A DNA stretch of 64,000 bases from Nematostella vectensis (Eukaryota > Cnidaria > Anthozoa > Actiniaria > Edwardsiidae). Positions 12,701 through 23,800 of this stretch are shown here, in pieces. Made by a program: the position numbers and the translations under genes. Each line of letters begins with the position of its first letter. Within the stretch, counting starts at the first letter, position 1. The DNA lies in the NCBI RefSeq assembly GCF_932526225.1, contig NC_064036.1, positions 9,183,519 through 9,247,518 of the forward strand, in the 5' to 3' direction. The notes under the pieces are model-generated. The model saw only the letters and a program-made list of their open reading frames with translations. It ran no database searches and was not told the DNA's origin.

Positions 12701-15700
12701 ATGCTCTGAACCGTAATTCAGTGCCTGTATAAATTAGTCCATAAAAATAATAAATTCATAATAATGGACGATTCTTTTCAGTCATTTCTTTGTCCTTAGG
12801 TCTCCTTAGAGATAGTATCTTTGTCTGTAATTAAGAGGTGTCCAAGGGAGTGTTGTAAGGAAAGCAAGTTTTCCCAAATTAAGGTCTGGTTAACTTCAGT
12901 AAGCTTGAATTTTTGCATAGAAGTTCCTTGTATGTAAACCAACATATCAAAAAGTGTTTCTTTCTAATGGATTTATCTTCGAGATATGAGGCTTGAAGTG
13001 CAATTTTCAAATGTTCAAAGTATGAATTCTCCTCGTTTTTAGGGAGAAGTTGGGCTCTAATCAGAAATAAAGCCAACTTTGCTCACTAATATCTAAATTT
13101 CATATCTTCTAAATTTCTTTAAAATTTGGAATTAAGTTTTTGGTCAGAGGAACTCCTTGTGTGTGGAATCTTGAGCTTATATTTTGACAATTATACAATA
13201 TATAATACAATATTTTGAAAATTTCATGCCATTTTTTTGCTCTGTCGAGTTGACTGTGTTTTGCATACACTGTACATGTACCTGCTTGGTTTGCCTGATA
13301 GTGATGATGATGGAGCCCAAAGACATGATAAAAATGGCAGATGCATAGTAGTAGTAATCATTGGTGCACCACAGCAGAATACTGAAGAGCTGGAAGATGT
13401 AGAATGGATTCATTGACTGAAACAAAATTAATAAAGGTCAATGTAGGGTACAGTATTTTTATGCATGGTTACTGCTTAAAAGTGTCTACATAATTATGGA
13501 GAGATAAAGATAAATCCAAGAACCAACAGACAGAGGGATGAAAAGATTGATGGTTAAGCCGACTGCTAGACAAACGTGGACGGCTGCAAAGGAGACTAGC
13601 CGACTGCTGGAGATGCAGAAAAAGGCAGACTACTGGGGAATAGAGCTGGACAGCTGGTAAATGGCCAGGCAGACAGATATGTGGACAGATCGACCAAGAG
13701 ACAAGACAAAACCAACAGCCCTACATACCTGTTCGAGGAAAAGCCTCCCATACGACTTGACAGCAACATCAATGAGGTTGGAGCCATAAAGTTGCAGCCT
13801 TCAGAAACAAAATAATATCAGGAGACAGGGGCAAAGAATAGCAAAGTTCAAATTGTAAGGTTGTGTTACTTATATTCGCTTTGTTTTTTGCATAGATGTT
13901 CCTTGTGTAATATAACAAAATAAGCTTTAGTATTTTTTGGTAGAAAATCCTTTCTTGAGATATTGCAAATTGTAAGACTTGATTTGTCTGAAATTGCCCA
14001 ATTTGGGCGGAATTGCTTTTTTCATGATCTATGGCAACTTTGCTCAATCATATCTCAGGAACGGATCATCTACCGAAAAATACTGAAGCTTATGTTGTTT
14101 TATATTATGCAAGGAACCTCAAGGCAAAATATAAACAAATATAAGCTAACACAACCTTACAATTATAATTTTGCTATTTTTTGCTCCTGTCATATCAGGA
14201 GGGTTAGAGGTAGGGGTAAAAGGGATGCTTGTAGAAGGAAAAGAGTAGAGGTGGAGGGGCGCTTTTATTAGGGGTAGGGGTAGGAGGGATGCTTGTATGA
14301 GGGATGAGAGGTAGGGTTCGGATTAAGGTAAGAGGTAGGAAGGATGCTTGTATGTGGGGTATAGGTATGGGTAAGGGTAGGGCTACAGAGGAAAAGGGAT
14401 GCTTGTATGAGGGGTAGGATGAATGCTTGTATGTGGGACGAGGGGTAGGAGGGATGCTTGTATGTGGGATGAGGGGTAGGAGGGATGCTTGTATGTGGGA
14501 CGAGGGGTAGGAGGGATGCTTGTATGAGGGGTAGGATGAATGCTTGTATGTGGGACGAGGGGTAGGAGGGATGCTTGTATGAGGGGTAGGATGAATGCTT
14601 GTATGTGGGATGAGGGGTAGGAGGGATGCTTGTATGTGGGATGAGGGGTAGGAGGGATGCTTGTATGTGGGATGAGGGGTAGGAGGGATGCTTGTATGAG
14701 GGGTAGGAGTAGGAGGGATGCTTGTATGTGGGGTAGGAGTAGGAGGGATGCTTGTATGTGGGGTGAGGGGTAGGAGGGATGCTTGTATGAGGGGTAGGAG
14801 TAGGAGGGATGCTTGTATGAGGGGTAGGAGTAGGAGGGATGCTTGTATGTGGGGTAGGAGTAGGAGGGATGCTTGTATGAGGGGTAGGAGTAGGAGGGAT
14901 GCTTGTATGAGGGGTAGGAGTAGGAGGGATGCTTGTATTTGGGATGAGGGGTAGGAGGGATGCTTGTACGTGGGGTAGGAGGGATGCTTGTATGTGGGAC
15001 GAGGGGTAGGAGGGATGCTTGTATGAGGGGTAGGAGGGATGCTTGTATGTGGGGTAGGAGGGATGTTGTATGTGGGGTAGGAGGGATGCTTGTATGTGGG
15101 ATGAGGGGTAGGAGGGATGCTTGTATGTGGGATGAGGGGTAGGAGGGATGCTTGTATGTGGGGTGAGGGGTAGGAGGGATGCTTGTATGTGGGATGAGGG
15201 AAAGGAGGATGCTTGTATGTGGGGTAGGAGGGATGTTGTATGTGGGGTAGGAGGGATGCTTGTATGTGGGATGATGGGTAGGAGGGATGCTTGTATGTGG
15301 GGTAGGGGAAGTGGTTTTATGAGGGGTGAGGGTGGCTTGTATGTGGGGTATGGAAAGGGTAGGAGTGATGTTTTAATGGCATTTATTGAAAGAGCAGCAG
15401 AAAGAGTAACTAGGTAGGATAGGGTTTCACAGACTTTAGCGTTATAGGAAAGGTAGTGGGATGATAGGGGTGTTCACACCTCAAAAGTGCCAGGAAAGAA
15501 GGCAGGGGTGTTTTTTTAGATCATGAGTTTATACCTGAGAGTGCTTGGAAAGATGGCACTCATGGTTCATACCTGTGAGGTGTGAGGAATGATATTGGTA
15601 GTTTGTTAGACACAGGGTTTATACCTCTCTTGTGCTATGTGTACTGAGAGTCCAGGGGCATGTTCATAAATTTGATTGATGGTCTTTTCTTGATCCAAAG

Positions 15701-18121
15701 CTCTGTATACCAAAAGAAATTATAACTTCATTTATTTGTTCCTAACAGGTTCATAAAATACATTTCCCATACATTTCACATTTCACATTCATTCATAGCT
15801 CACAAAAGCTAGGTTAGACTACCTAAGCAATTTGAATACACCCTCGTCAGCATGCCACATGTATTTCAAATGGCGATGGATGAAATAGCGTGATACCTGC
15901 ATTGGAAAATTGTTCATTTTAGTTTGTCAGTACAGTTAACAAAGGTTACTAGCAATATATATTTGACGTATATTAATTGAACTCACCCTACAACTTTGAT
16001 GTTTCGACTCTGACCAGTAACTCAGAAGTTTTGTAGACTGTTAGCAGAGGCAAGGATATTAAATAAGCTATATGTAATTATTTTTATTAACCAAATCAAC
16101 ATAATCACAATTGTTAGTTTGGTTATTTACCAATCACTAACGATCAGTAATTGGCAGAATTGACAAAATGCAGATCAATCAAAGTATGGGAAAATAGAAC
16201 AGAATTAGAGCAGAATTTTATCCATTAAATTTTGAGAGATTAAAGTTAGGGGTTTTTCACAAATTTGTAAGTTCATGATTTTTTTTTTGAAATCTTGAAT
16301 TTAAAGTATGCTAGAAAATTAAGCAGAAGAAGAATAAGTACTATAGTGGAGTATAACATTAATTCCTCACCTCCTCCCTGTATTTCTGTTTATCTAAGTC
16401 AGCAGATTTGTTCTTATTCCCTTCAATTTGGAACTGGTAAACCCTATTTTAAAATAAAGTACAAATAATCTAACTTATGGGAAAAACTATAAAAAAGATT
16501 TTTTTCTAATAATAAGGAAATTTGCTAATAAAGAGTCTAATTTGCTGACAAACCTGTTTCCATCGTCATCTGTGGAAAGGCTGGCTTCTCTCTCTTGCAT
16601 AACTCTTTCTACATTCCAGGTGTGATGGATAGTCTAAATCAGACAAAACAATTATTATGAGAACTTGTGATAGAAAAATAAAAATAATAAGGTCACTAGT
16701 TATTTCCTGTTTCAGGTATCTACTTGTTGCTTTTGTTTTGTTTTCATTTTTTATAAATAATTAAGTTGTATCATCCATGGATTCATATTTAAACTGCACT
16801 AGACTACATGTACATGAATAAGAGTAAATAAAGTCTCTAAATAACAAAAAATAAAAGCATATTCTATTGTTTACCTTGAGAAGGACATATTTAGCTTTGT
16901 GAAGAGGACAGGGAGATGATGTAAGCTTTAGTTTCCAGTCAGGCCTCCAGTATGAAACAAGTACCAGGAAACCGCCAGAACACAGGACCATCAAATAATA
17001 AAGAATAATCTACCAAAACACAGGACCACCAAATAAGGGAGTGTTAAAAGCAGAAAGCTGGGGCTTAGCTTAGATACAACCCTGAGGGCCCCAGGTCTGC
17101 CAAAGGATTTAAAACAGAGTAATTAACAAATAAATATGTGAAGGATTACATCTATTAAATTGTATAGCATATATACATAGGAAGGTCATTTCTATAGAAA
17201 GGCAAAAGTACAGTGAACTGGGACATAAAAAGCATATAACACCTCCCTTCATGCAGCAATGCCGGCGAAACGATCAATGCAGAATCGGGCATGCATAGCT
17301 GTCAACTCACCCGCATTAGCCAGGTGTCACAAGATTTTGGACCTCATCACAAGCCTAATTTTTGTGAGAATGTTCATACATTCTCTTTATTCACCCGCAT
17401 TAACTCTCTTGTGTTTTTTTTTAAACATATTTACTGTATTTCACCAGATTTCACAAAATTTCTGTCCAAGTTGGATTGATAGCTATGGGCATTTGAAGGA
17501 AAGGGTTAAGGAAAGTATAACTACAGACATGGGGGCTTCATGCAAGTTAGCAAGGGGCCAACAATGGGGGGAATTTGGAGCTTTACAAAAGATGTCTATT
17601 CTGAAACCTACTAACTACCAGAACAGAAATGCCTATCTACCCTATCTCAGAGAGGTCCCCCCAGACAAGATTTTCTATACACAGACATGTCGTATATGGT
17701 TTTGAAACAAACAACTGTTTATTAAGTTATATCGTTAGATAAACAGCTGTATTTCTGCAATTACCTTGATAATATTTCCCTCATATCCGTAGCAAACCTG
17801 GGGGAGAATTTAAAATAACATTAACTTATATACAAGTCTCTGGAAGAACAAGTACAGCAGCTGTCTAAAATCACGGTGTGCAGTAAATAACGGTACATAT
17901 GCAAGTGAATCCACAACATATTCAAAGTAATAATTAGGCCTACTGTTACTGATAAACAATCAAAGAAAGTTTAAAAGTAATAAAAGACATTTAATTTATA
18001 CTTAAGAATCGACTTAAGTAAAGTACGTAAAATGTAAATGAAGTTCTAAGCTCACCAATTCGTCGTTCGTTCCATCGTCAATTAGACAGCTACAGCTTTT
18101 ATCAGTGATTTTTCTCCCCAT
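718..18121 (-). CDS. ATP13A: P5B-type transport ATPase (ATP13A2/3-like), 32 coding exons, 3' end outside window
   Basis: Host gene for a P5B ATPase, the family of human ATP13A2/ATP13A3 (polyamine transporters of late endosomes and lysosomes). Exons in transcript order: 18056-18121, 17765-17797, 16875-17009, 16554-16633, 16371-16443, 15823-15896, 15625-15702, 13729-13798, 13282-13416, 11992-12058, 11333-11464, 10829-11014, 9858-9968, 9618-9664, 9495-9536, 9210-9355, 8044-8086, 7178-7239, 6763-6907, 6407-6499, 5995-6148, 5290-5535, 4621-4883, 4019-4098, 3636-3678, 3357-3431, 3171-3205, 2948-3044, 2405-2477, 1833-1983, 1248-1411, 718-809. All have GT-AG borders and the phases agree, giving 1,097 codons; the family is roughly 1,150-1,250, so the last helices are missing at the left edge. 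Visible motifs: [48 protein letters not shown], the phosphorylation site DKTGTLTE split between exons 8044 and 7178, [23 protein letters not shown] and [17 protein letters not shown] rather than PPELP marks P5B, not P5A. The exon 4019-4098 donor is GTCAGC, weak but GT. Start chosen at 18121 because it is the only upstream ATG in frame that I see; an extra 5' exon is possible. Confidence 0.9.
791..910. repeat. 60-bp direct duplication across the 3' splice site of exon 718-809
   Basis: Two 60-bp copies (791-850 and 851-910), nearly 90 percent alike by eye. The first contains the start of the P5B exon and its acceptor; the second repeats the acceptor plus the first exon bases inside the intron. 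Both copies keep a TAG before CGTGG, so two candidate acceptors exist. Confidence 0.85.
1437..1832. repeat. Minisatellite, about 34-bp units, in P5B intron
   Basis: About a dozen degenerate units with the core GCGTGACTGATAGTCTAG and alternating ATGCATAG or ATGCACAG. It fills most of the intron between exons 1248-1411 and 1833-1983 and abuts the donor of exon 1833-1983; the unit resembles that exon-donor junction, with a degenerate donor. Confidence 0.8.
2045..2310. repeat. Minisatellite, about 40-bp units, in P5B intron
   Basis: Six to seven degenerate copies of a unit with CCCATGATGCAACAC followed by ACTTGTTCACCTGACAT. It lies in the intron between exons 1833-1983 and 2405-2477. Confidence 0.75.
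2461..2880. repeat. 40-bp minisatellite carrying copies of a P5B 3' splice site
   Basis: Eleven units spaced exactly 40 bp (core CAGGTTAGAC at 2463, 2503, 2543 and so on). The first unit is the 5' end of coding exon 2405-2477 plus its acceptor at 2478-2479; the rest extend into the intron. Read on the minus strand, nearly every unit has a CAG before the exon-like sequence. Units are 40 bp, so alternative acceptors would shift frame. Confidence 0.9.
3661..3760. repeat. Partial duplication of P5B exon 3636-3678 acceptor region
   Basis: The stretch CACATCCC..CGAGTAGCTGATAAAGAAATAAGAT, with the end of exon 3636-3678 and its acceptor, is repeated about 62 bp further into the intron (from about 3724). 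The copy keeps the acceptor-like CAG but only part of the exon. Confidence 0.7.
4870..5059. repeat. 95-bp perfect tandem duplication across a P5B 3' splice site
   Basis: Copies 4870-4964 and 4965-5059 look identical. Each contains the first bases of exon 4621-4883 and the preceding acceptor (TAATAG before GTGACAAC on the minus strand), so there are two equal acceptors 95 bp apart. Identity suggests a recent event or an assembly duplication. Confidence 0.9.
6515..6750. repeat. Tandem repeat filling a short P5B intron
   Basis: Five or so copies of a unit with CTTCCAATACAGACAATGGTTAC separated by A-rich spacers, including a run of more than 20 A at about 6605. It fills nearly all of the intron between exons 6407-6499 and 6763-6907. 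Confidence 0.8.
7255..7425. repeat. Short-unit repeat, AATCAATCGGTGAGTCACCC type
   Basis: About eight degenerate 20-bp units just upstream of P5B exon 7178-7239, in the intron. Units contain GTGAGT-like motifs on the plus strand only, so not on the coding strand of the gene. Confidence 0.8.
8390..9209. repeat. 61-bp minisatellite carrying copies of a P5B 5' splice site
   Basis: Roughly 13 units, spaced 61 bp where regular, with the core GTATTACCTTGTGGACTGAA. On the minus strand each unit contains an exon-like end followed by a donor, CACAAG then GTAATAC, matching the true donor of exon 9210-9355 (CTCAAG then GTAATAC). The array begins at that donor and runs into the intron. Confidence 0.9.
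9715..9860. repeat. Short donor-like repeat next to exon 9858-9968
   Basis: Five to six degenerate units of about 26 bp with CATATAATCTTA. On the minus strand they read GTAAGATTATATG, like the true donor of exon 9858-9968 (GTAAGATTGCATG). Confidence 0.65.
12149..12556. mobile_element. MITE-like element, hAT-type ends
   Basis: About 408 bp with imperfect terminal inverted repeats: left CATCCACACTAACACAGATT, right end its approximate reverse complement (AATCTGTGTTAATGTGGATG). No coding sequence. The ends resemble non-autonomous hAT elements; family assignment is inference. Lies in a P5B intron. Confidence 0.6.
13824..14198. mobile_element. Foldback MITE-like inverted repeat
   Basis: Two arms, about 13824-13900 and 14125-14198, share ACAGG(G/A)GCAAA and AATTGTAAGGTTGTGTTA in opposite orientation; inner parts also pair (TTTTTGGTAGA and TACCGAAAAA). 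No coding sequence. A related degenerate sequence lies at about 12890-13160. Confidence 0.6.
14200..15410. repeat. G-rich minisatellite, GGGATGCTTGTATG type
   Basis: Some 35-40 degenerate units of about 20-33 bp built from GGTAGGAGGGATGCTTGTAT plus GTGGGATGAG or GAG. It lies in the intron between P5B exons 13729-13798 and 15625-15702. Strong purine strand asymmetry. Reading frames through it are repeat artefacts. Confidence 0.9.
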
Positions 18122-18559
18122 TTGAAGTCAAAAGGTCCACAATAGACGTAGAAGGTTTCCGAATTGTTAATATAATAATATTATCCTACCCTCACGAGAA
18201 TTGAGTATCGAATTTCACTTTTGTATCCCGCTCAATTCCGCTTCGCTCTGGAATTTGTAGCGGAAAGAAACCATATACAACTAACTGCTTCCTAGAATAT
18301 ACCCTTTCACGTAGACCTGGGGTGTCGTACCGAGCAAAAGCATTGTTATGACAGCGTTTAATATGGTCTTCTAAATCGTGAACATGTGCTTCGCACCACG
18401 AAGCACAATCAATGCCGGCATGCATTGCGGTCATCTCGAGGCTTCAAGTCAAACAAATCTGCAAGCAACCAGCTAGTATTCATGCATGCAAGTATTTCAA
18501 CCTTCATTTTACGGTACCAATCACTTTGTACGTAAAAAAGACATACATTTGATATATGA

Positions 18560-19656
18560 CGGGTCGGTAATGCCTGGTGCACACTAGCGACATAACGACA
18601 TGGCGCCCGCGCACTCTTATGGGTCTGTTATGCCTATTGCACACTAGCGACATATCGACATAACGACATGGGCGCGCGCACTCTTATTTTCGACATAAAG
18701 ACGTGGACATAACGACATAGGAGAAAAAACATGTTTTTTCTTTTATGTCATTGTGTTATGTCGGGCTAAGTGCGCGCGCACATGTCGTTATGTTGTTATG
18801 TTGTTAGTGTTCACTAGACATAAATGGTTTGACATTTTGACATAAGCCCGACATAACGGCCTAATGCCTATTGCACACTAGCAACATAACAACATAACGA
18901 CATGGGCGCACGCACTATGTTTAACCCGACATAACGACATGGACATAATGACATAAAAGAAAAAAAACACGTTTTTTCTCTTATGTCGTTTTGTCCATGT
19001 CGTTATGTCGAAGATAAGAGTGCGCGCGCCCATGTCGTTATGTCGATATGTCGCTAGTGTGCACTAGGCATAAGAGAAAAAACATGTTTTTACTTTTATG
19101 TCATTATGTCCATGTCGTTATGTCGGGCTAGACAGAGTGCGCGCGCCCATGTCGTTATGTTGTTATGTTGCTAGTGTGCACTAGGCATTAAGACTATCAT
19201 CTAAAAAGAAAATACATCGCTAGAAAAAAGGCCCGAGCAAGCAATCCCAAGGGAAGTAGGAACACGAGTTTGTTATGTTAAATTCTGATGATAAACCACG
19301 ATTTTCCATATTATGCCTGGTGCACACTAGTGACATAGCGACATAACAACATAGAGGCGTGCACCCTATGTTTATATGTTCAAGTGTGAATGGCTCGACA
19401 TTTTGGGAGAAGCCCAACATATAACGACATGAACATAACGACATAATGCCTAGTGCACATTAGTGACATAACTACATAACAACATAGGCGCGCGCACTCC
19501 TTAAAAACATGTTTTTTCTCTTATGTCGTTTTGTTCATGTCGTTATGTTGGGCTTATGTCAAAATGTCGAACCATTCACACTTAAACACATGGACATAAG
19601 GTTGCACGCGCCTTTGTCATTATGTCGTTATTTCACTAGTGTGCACCAGGCATAAG
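18560..19656. mobile_element. Cluster of foldback elements with CACACTAGCGACATA ends
   Basis: Several head-to-head palindromes. The clearest is about 18860-19075: it starts TGCCTATTGCACACTAGC, ends GCTAGTGTGCACTAGGCATA, and its arms meet at a short AACACGTTTTTT centre. Further whole or partial copies lie at 18570-18840, 19070-19190, 19312-19450 and 19445-19656. They occupy the intergenic space between the divergent P5B and SH2 genes. No protein encoded. Confidence 0.75.
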
Positions 19657-19797
19657 ACCCTGTCAAATTACGACGCGTGCGCTAGCCAAAACGTGCTAGT
19701 CGGGCAAGTCAACTAGCCATTTGCAAAAATTCGAGTCAGATATCTGGTCCTCTGAAACGTATTGCATTGTGTGCGGGGGTGGAGTTCGTATATATGT

Positions 19798-19963
19798 CGG
19801 CGGGGGGGGGGGGGGGGGGGGCTTTTTTTTCTTGATACTAAAATATGACTCAGTACACCAAAAACTGGTATTCGGCTCTGCAATATTTTCGTCTTTAATA
19901 AAACTTTTTTACTGTCTTTATATGCATTGTATGCCCGGAGTCGAATACCAGTTTTTGGTGTAT
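19798..19963. repeat. Poly-G run and a 21-bp perfect inverted repeat
   Basis: A run of about 20 G at 19800-19820 is followed by TACACCAAAAACTGGTATTC at about 19855 and its reverse complement ending at about 19963, separated by a 60-70 base loop. Could be a degraded MITE or a hairpin; no gene seen. The rest of 19660-20850 shows nothing I can support except the possible SH2 start exon. Confidence 0.6.
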
Positions 19964-20852
19964 TGTATTTATTCTTCTAGTTCACGATCACGACAATTTG
20001 GGCTTTTTGTATTTTAAAATACGACTCAGAATATCGTTTATAGCTGTTTGCTCTTGTTACCCAGAAGGCAATGTAATCATGTAAATAAAATAGTCAATTA
20101 AGTCACGTGTTTGTAGAGAGCTTGATGTCATCCTAAGTGATGGGTAATGATTTTAGGGATAGTTTATTTCTATCGGATATTATAATAAATTGTTTTCTTA
20201 AAAAATAGTCGCACGTACTGAGAACTGATAGAAAAATAACATGGTTAATTTTTGTTCCCTTAAAACCACCTGTGTAACTTTTATTCATCTTAATGCAAAT
20301 TAGAGACAAAAACGGTCTGAATAAATGACTGCTCGTAAATTTATGCCAACGGAATTTTTAGTGTCGTTCTACGAGGTGGAATGCGGTCTTTATTGCTTCC
20401 TTGACACTGTAAAGGCAAACGCTTTTCCTGAGGATAATGTTAGCTCCCGTGGTGCTCTACGGTCTCATTTAAAAGTTGTTCTCACGTTTTAAGAGCTACA
20501 AACGGATAGCGCGTTCTCTGATATTACACAGGAGAACGGTAATTTTCAACAGCAGTATATTCTTTGTGTACATAAAGAGGAAATCTTGGCGACCCATTCA
20601 GATGAAAAAATTGAACACTGGTCTCTGGTCTCGTAGAATAAAAGAAACTACGGAGTTGGATTTTAACCTATATACAATGCCGTTCTGAAAGTATAAAAAG
20701 AAAATATAATCGTCGCAAAAATGTTGTAAGGGAAGAAGAGTTAAATGGGGGTCGTATGTTCCCGGGATTACAAGCGGGTTGTTGGAAGCAAGATAGAAAG
20801 CCAGTCGAGAAGTTCTTCATCAAACGCTTCCTCCACGCAAACTACGGCGACC

Positions 20853-23800
20853 ATGAAGACTCTCCAGTCCGCGTCCGTGTAAGTTATTGTGGATGCTCTA
20901 ACATTATCCCTGCGTCTTGTGCACTATTTTGCAAAACAAACACTGAATTCAAAGATATCGCCAAGATTGCCATGTTTCCTTAGTTGGTCGGGTTAACTTT
21001 TAGATTATGGAAGATTTTTAGGATAAAAAGGACAATAGGTGCAAAGATATGGTAAATGCGAACAAAACGCTGTTACGGTTGTATTTATAACCCAATACAC
21101 GGCGCTACTTTCCGTAGCAACCTAGAACCTGATCTTGAAAAGAGCCAGAATTTGTTGACACAGGATAAAAGACACAAAACCAACTCTTAGACGAGGAGCT
21201 GAGAGGCAGATTTAACAAACGCGATCCTTGCTTAGCTAACATGCTTATTCCATAATAAGAAACTAAATATTATAATCATATATTCGTTCTTAATGGTAAC
21301 TTCCTGGTGTAGTATCCGGTAAAAGACTAGGCATTCTTAACTCTGCCGCTCTCTCGGGATAAATGTCGATTGGAATTTGCTAGTTTCTAGTGTCACTCCT
21401 TGTCATATGGCAGACATTATCAAGGTTTTCAAAGATTACCATCATTAGGGAACGACACTCGGTACTCTTATTTAACGGTTGTTTTTCTAGTAGACAACAT
21501 GTTCAATAATCGTCTCTACCTTTCCGAAAACCCTTTCCGTTTCCTCGATTTTGGCATAAGTGCTTTTTAATCTATCTTTAAGGTCCTAACCCCACCATTC
21601 GTTTTCGATACAAGCCATGGAAAAACCGAGCTTTTCCAAGGTCTTGTCAGCCAGGGGATGGCAAGGCATTGAGTTCCAGAAACAAATTCTAAAGTCTGAC
21701 ATTTCTGTGTCAATTTACCATCAAATAGTATTGTATTATTAAACATTTGCAAGTGTAAACTTAGAAAAAAAGTTTTTTTGGGTATCAAAATTGTGCGGTA
21801 CCCTGGGTTCACCCCTGGCTGGCTCTCGACAGGGAATAAATCGAAATAATAAAAGAAAACGTGATAATTCAATCATGTATCGCGCGCACTATTACTGCTA
21901 TTGCCTTGAAACCATGACAATCTTTGCTGTACTGATCTTGACGGCGAAAAAAGACAGGTGCTTTCAAAATAACAGAAAGCAGGTGTCTTTTTCCTTCGGC
22001 TTTTCATCTCTGGTTTTCTCAAGACTTCCAATTAAACCAAACCTGGCGTATATATGACACGATAGACTTTGCCTTGCCATTGAATTTTGTGTGCGGCGAA
22101 AACAACAACAACAACAACAACAACTAAATAAAAAATAATGAGAGGATGTGAGAATATTTGATCCAAACTGGTTTGAAGTAAACTAACAATATTTTTTTGA
22201 AATCAGTAAGATGGGTAGTTATTTAGAATAAAGAGATAATGAAATATTCTTTAGCGGTTACTGTTCTTATGAGAATTGTTTATGCTCTCAAAACAATTAG
22301 CTGAGTTAGAGAGTGGTGGGTTTCTAGAATATACAGAAATCTTGCCCTGGGCAACAGAAAGGAAATTAGCAATTTGTTATTTTTCCTTTTCTTTTTAATA
22401 AAATCAAACAAAAAGTCGTTTGGAGTATCAGCATAAATCCCCTTTGCTTAGTTTGGATAGAGCCGGATTGTCATTATCGAGATGTATAGTTGCCAGTTCC
22501 GTAATTTTAAAAGCCAGAATTCCACAAAATATCATATTTTCGCGAAGGTTTTTTGTCATCAGGTCTAAGCTGATTGACGTTTTTATAAACACTGGCGTAC
22601 GGGGGCGGTCCATCAGTCTAGCGAGGGTGAAACCTGCTAATATCAAATTAGAAATATTGACAAAACCTTGACGTGTTTTGATAATAAATCTCGCAATACG
22701 TAAGCAACGCTGTGTTCAAAAAAACATCGTTTACTTAAAATCATTATCAACACTAGATGTTGCCTCGCGTGTAAAGATAAAACGCCGCTATATAACGTCT
22801 CGTGTGTATAAATAATGCCCTTTTATAAGGCCCCTTTTGCGCGGCATGAATTACAGTAGTATCATACGTATATTTGGTCAGGTTTTGGTCAGCTAGGGAG
22901 GGGTGGTCAAGCTCGATTCTGATTGGTGGATATATGGTCTGGTGTGTGACGTCACAGGTGGTGTTAGCCAATGGGAATGGAGATATCTGGTTAGGGGTGT
23001 GACGTCACGCGGGGTCGGGATTGGCTCCCGCGCGCGCGACAACACGGTGACGTCAGCGCGGGAAAAGGATATAAGGCTCTAGGTGTTTTTTCAGGTTAAG
23101 CAGCAACCTTTCAGCCATGAATGTAAAGTGCTTTTGCGGTGTCGAGGCTAAACAAGTAGGGTCAGCGTTGAGGTGTGGCGCCAACATCGACTATAAAAAC
23201 GACCAAGTTGGTTGTGGGTACTATTTTACCATCGAGCAAGCCAAGAGTATAAAAGAGTACATCCCTGAGGGGAACACAGTCTTCGACTTCCCTGTGTGCG
23301 AGGGTCACAACCTCATCTGCAAGCCAGTGGTAAGCGCCGGTCAGTTCTCCAGAGGGCGTGTCTATTTTCAGTGTCCAGTGCAGGCACCCAACCAAAAATG
23401 CAAGCAGTTTGTGTGGGCGGAGGAACCCAAAGATTCGGAGAGGAAGAAGCCTGCAGCAGTATGGACACCTCCCAGTATGAAGAAGAAGAAAGCGCCAGCA
23501 AGGGCCAGGAAGCAAACCCTCACCCCCCGCATGGGCGCAAGCGCAAACGCAAACGTCCCACAACCGCCGCCACCACCACCACCAAGCAAGGTCCCATGCG
23601 TGGTAGAGGAGGGGGAGGACGAGGGGGAGGACGAGGGCATGGTAGAGGAGGTAGTGGAGGAGGAGGTAATTGCACCTGTGATGAAGAAGCAAAAGAAGCA
23701 GTGGTTGTAGACAATGACGATAGCAACAACAGTTACGAGGTGGAGGAGAAGGTGGTAGTGGTAGACAGTGATGACAGTGATTGTGGTGTGGGTGATGTCT

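Noticed and set aside
14718-15417. RRDACMRG-type repeat frames
   Set aside because: Products of the G-rich minisatellite in a P5B intron.
23162-23692. 176-codon minus-strand frame
   Set aside because: Antisense of the GRF gene; Trp/Leu-rich composition mirrors its Pro/Lys-rich sense frame.
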